From: Tissierellales bacterium
GTDB lineage: Bacteria > Bacillota > Clostridia > Tissierellales > JASKZW01
Assembly (NCBI GenBank): GCA_030152145.1
Contig: JASLIL010000090.1
Coordinates: 1 to 14,999, forward strand
Length of the DNA stretch: 14,999 bases
Direction: 5' to 3'
How positions within the stretch are numbered: position 1 is the first letter of the stretch; every line of letters begins with the position of its first letter. The notes beneath the pieces were generated by a model. The model had not been told where the DNA came from. It did not search any database and saw only the letters and a list, made by a program, of their open reading frames with translations. This document shows positions 12,927 to 14,999 of this stretch, piece by piece. Position numbers and translations under genes: made by a program.

Positions 12927-13811
12927 ATGAAAATTACTGAAGGCTGCATGCCATTTCTAGAATATAAAACATACTACAGAATAGTGGGAGAAAATACTGG
13001 TAACAAAAAGCCCATATTATTACTACATGGAGGACCTGGTTCCTCTCACAATTACTTTGAACTACTTGATGAAGTTGCAAAAGATGGTCGCCAGGTTATA
13101 ATGTATGACCAACTAGGATCTGGTAAATCTGCTACTCCTTCCCGTCCTGACCTTTGGAATAAGGAAGTTTGGACTGAGGAGCTTATAGCACTTCGCAAAC
13201 ATCTGGATCTAGATGAGCTACATATTTTAGGTCAATCCTGGGGTGGAATGCTGGCTATTATATATGCCTGTGACCACAAGCCTGAGGGCGTAAAAAGCTA
13301 TATTCTTTCCAGTACCCTGGCTTCAGCTGAAATATGGGAAAGAGAGCAAAGAAGAAGGATTGGCTACCTTCCTAAAGATATGCAGGAAGCCATAGAAAGC
13401 TGTGAAGCCAAAGGAGACTATAGTAATCCTAAGTATATAGAGGCTGTAGACGAATTTATGCTTCGTCACTGTGCTGCTGAGGTTACAGAGGAATCTCCTG
13501 AGTGTCTTAGAAGACCTAAGCCTGCTTCTGGTGGTGAATCCTATATTACTGCTTGGGGTCAGTCAGAATTCGCTCCTAGAGGTACTTTAAGGGATTATGA
13601 CTATACAGAAGAAATCAAGTCTATAGAAACACCTACTCTTGTTACTAGCGGACTTTTAGATCTTTGTTCTCCACTTATTGCCAAGGAACTTTATGATAAT
13701 ATTCCTAATAGTGAGTGGGAGCTATTTGAGTTTAGCCGCCATATGCCTTTTGTTGATGAAAACAAAAAGTATATAGAGGTTCTTATTGACTGGCTTAATA
13801 AAAATGATTAA
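12927..13811 (+). CDS. pepI: Proline iminopeptidase (prolyl aminopeptidase, S33 family)
   Basis: Cytoplasmic serine peptidase that removes N-terminal proline from short peptides. From the ATG at 12927 it has 294 residues, the same length as Lactobacillus PepI, and resembles it strongly throughout. HGGPGSSHNYFE (34-45) forms the oxyanion site, GQSWGG holds the nucleophile Ser104, SGLLDLCSP the acid Asp245, and SRHMPF the base His272. The reading frame extends upstream to a GTG at 12894, but GAGGAGGG lies 4-6 nt before the ATG and the GTG overlaps the -10 box, so the ATG is chosen. The next gene, 55 bp downstream with no terminator between, encodes an aminopeptidase P-type enzyme. The pair would let the cell use proline-containing peptides. 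Confidence 0.95.
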   Translation: MKITEGCMPFLEYKTYYRIVGENTGNKKPILLLHGGPGSSHNYFELLDEVAKDGRQVIMYDQLGSGKSATPSRPDLWNKEVWTEELIALRKHLDLDELHILGQSWGGMLAIIYACDHKPEGVKSYILSSTLASAEIWEREQRRRIGYLPKDMQEAIESCEAKGDYSNPKYIEAVDEFMLRHCAAEVTEESPECLRRPKPASGGESYITAWGQSEFAPRGTLRDYDYTEEIKSIETPTLVTSGLLDLCSPLIAKELYDNIPNSEWELFEFSRHMPFVDENKKYIEVLIDWLNKND

Positions 13812-13866
13812 TACCAGCCTTTAAAAGACTGTTATTTATATAGATAAATTGAAAGGAGCATGAATT

Positions 13867-14999
13867 ATGGAAGTAGTAGATAGACTAAAGAATTTAAGAG
13901 CACTTATGGAAAAGAACAATATAGACATATATATTGTACCTACTGCAGACTTTCATCAAAGTGAGTATGTAGGAGAGCATTTTAAGGCTAGAATGTATAT
14001 CACTGGTTTTACAGGTTCAGCTGGTACTGCTGTTATTACTAGAGAAGAGGCAGGACTTTGGACTGATGGAAGGTATTTCATTCAAGCTGAAAAACAATTA
14101 AAGGGTAGCACTGTTGATCTTTTCAAAATGGGGGAACCTGGAGTTCCTACTATTGTGGAATTTGTTAGAGATAATCTTAAAGAAGGTCAAACTCTAGGTT
14201 TTGATGGTAGAGTTGTTTCTGTTAGCGAGGGACAGGCCTATGAAGAGATAGTTAAGGATAAGAAGGCTAAGATTAAATATGACTTGGATTTAATTGATGA
14301 AATCTGGGAGGATCGTCCAGTTCTTTCTGAGGAACCTGCTTTTAATCTAGATATTAAATATGCTGGTGAAACTACTGAGTCAAAGGTTAAGAGAATTAGA
14401 GAGGAAATGAAGAAACATGGAGCTAACAAACATGTTGTTTGCTCTCTAGACGATATAGTTTGGATGCTTAATATTCGTGGTAATGATATAGAGTTTTTCC
14501 CACTAGTACTAAGCTATGCTATTATAACTATGGATGAGGTTCATATTTATCTTGATGAGAGAAAGTTAAATGATGAGATCATAGCTAAGCTTAAAGAGAA
14601 TGGTGTAGAGCACATTCACCCATACAATCAAGTTTATGATGATGTGAAGAAGTTTAGCCTAGATGATGTTGTGTTAGTAGATCCAGGAAAAACTAACTAT
14701 GCCCTATACAACAACATTCCTGAAGAAGTTAAGAAGGTAGAGGCTATGAATCCTGCTATAGTTATGAAGGCTATAAAAAATGATACGGAAATAGCCAATA
14801 TAAGAAAGGCGCAACTTAAGGATTCTATTGCCCATGTTAAGTTTATGTATTGGTTAAAGCACAATGTTGGCAAGGAAAAGATTACAGAAATATCAGCATC
14901 AAACAAACTAGATGAGCTTCGTGCTGAGCAAGGTGGCTTTATCCGTCCAAGCTTTGAGCCTATTTCATCTTTTGGACCAAATGCTGCTATAGTTCACTA
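13867..14999 (+). CDS. Aminopeptidase P-type (Xaa-Pro) peptidase, M24 family; 3' end outside window
   Basis: Predicted metallopeptidase releasing an N-terminal residue that precedes proline. The frame is open from the ATG at 13867, 8 nt after AAAGGAG, to the window edge, giving the first 377 residues. Two creatinase-like N-terminal domains are visible. The first has NIDIYIVPTADFHQSEYVGEH, the ITGFTGSAGTAVIT signature and GLWTDGRYFIQAEKQL. The second covers about 160-300, with DDIVWMLNIRGNDIEFFP. The catalytic domain begins near MKAIKNDTEIANIRKA, and the last residues (SSFGPNAAIVH) are typical of the family. The metal ligands would lie beyond the edge. Two N-terminal domains point to the long, ~590-residue form. 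It is probably cotranscribed with the proline iminopeptidase gene. Confidence 0.93.
   Translation, partial: MEVVDRLKNLRALMEKNNIDIYIVPTADFHQSEYVGEHFKARMYITGFTGSAGTAVITREEAGLWTDGRYFIQAEKQLKGSTVDLFKMGEPGVPTIVEFVRDNLKEGQTLGFDGRVVSVSEGQAYEEIVKDKKAKIKYDLDLIDEIWEDRPVLSEEPAFNLDIKYAGETTESKVKRIREEMKKHGANKHVVCSLDDIVWMLNIRGNDIEFFPLVLSYAIITMDEVHIYLDERKLNDEIIAKLKENGVEHIHPYNQVYDDVKKFSLDDVVLVDPGKTNYALYNNIPEEVKKVEAMNPAIVMKAIKNDTEIANIRKAQLKDSIAHVKFMYWLKHNVGKEKITEISASNKLDELRAEQGGFIRPSFEPISSFGPNAAIVH

Overview
This window looks like ordinary chromosome from a low-GC Gram-positive bacterium, most likely an anaerobic member of the Clostridia/Tissierellia. The reasons are strongly AT-rich intergenic DNA, AGGAGG-type ribosome binding sites, TTG and GTG starts, lipobox lipoproteins, a HrcA/CIRCE-type groE operon and intrinsic terminators after most units. 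No integrase, transposase, CRISPR array, tRNA or rRNA was seen. The genus cannot be fixed from this sequence alone.

Layout, left to right. (1) 1-620: the C-terminal part of an XRE-family repressor-like protein on +, then two TCGAATTCGA palindromes and the terminator of the next, leftward unit. (2) 621-3164, minus strand: guaB-guaA, the two steps from IMP to GMP. guaA encodes only the ATP pyrophosphatase half of GMP synthetase. (3) 3288-5727, minus: a LolA-like lipoprotein, deoC and a small nitroreductase, with terminators between or after them. (4) 5938-6714, minus: an alpha/beta hydrolase. (5) 7043-8155, plus: alanine dehydrogenase, meeting a small minus-strand lipoprotein gene at a shared bidirectional terminator. 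(6) 8711-10433, minus: two copies of a roughly 270-bp noncoding element, each with promoter-like and terminator parts, one on each side of an unrecognised 319-residue protein gene. (7) 10444-12609, minus: groES-groEL with promoter, CIRCE operator and terminator. (8) 12839-14999, plus: a proline iminopeptidase and the start of an aminopeptidase P-type enzyme, a likely peptide-scavenging pair.

The most interesting part is region 6. The two copies look like genes for a structured RNA of about 230-240 nt. They share a -35/-10 pair with the same 17-bp spacing but different spacer sequence, an upstream dyad, nested helices and a terminator each. Each copy also carries two strong ribosome-binding sequences followed at 6 nt by AUG-UAG, a start codon followed directly by a stop. 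I do not recognise the family. Most other genes are housekeeping enzymes for nucleotide, amino acid and peptide metabolism.
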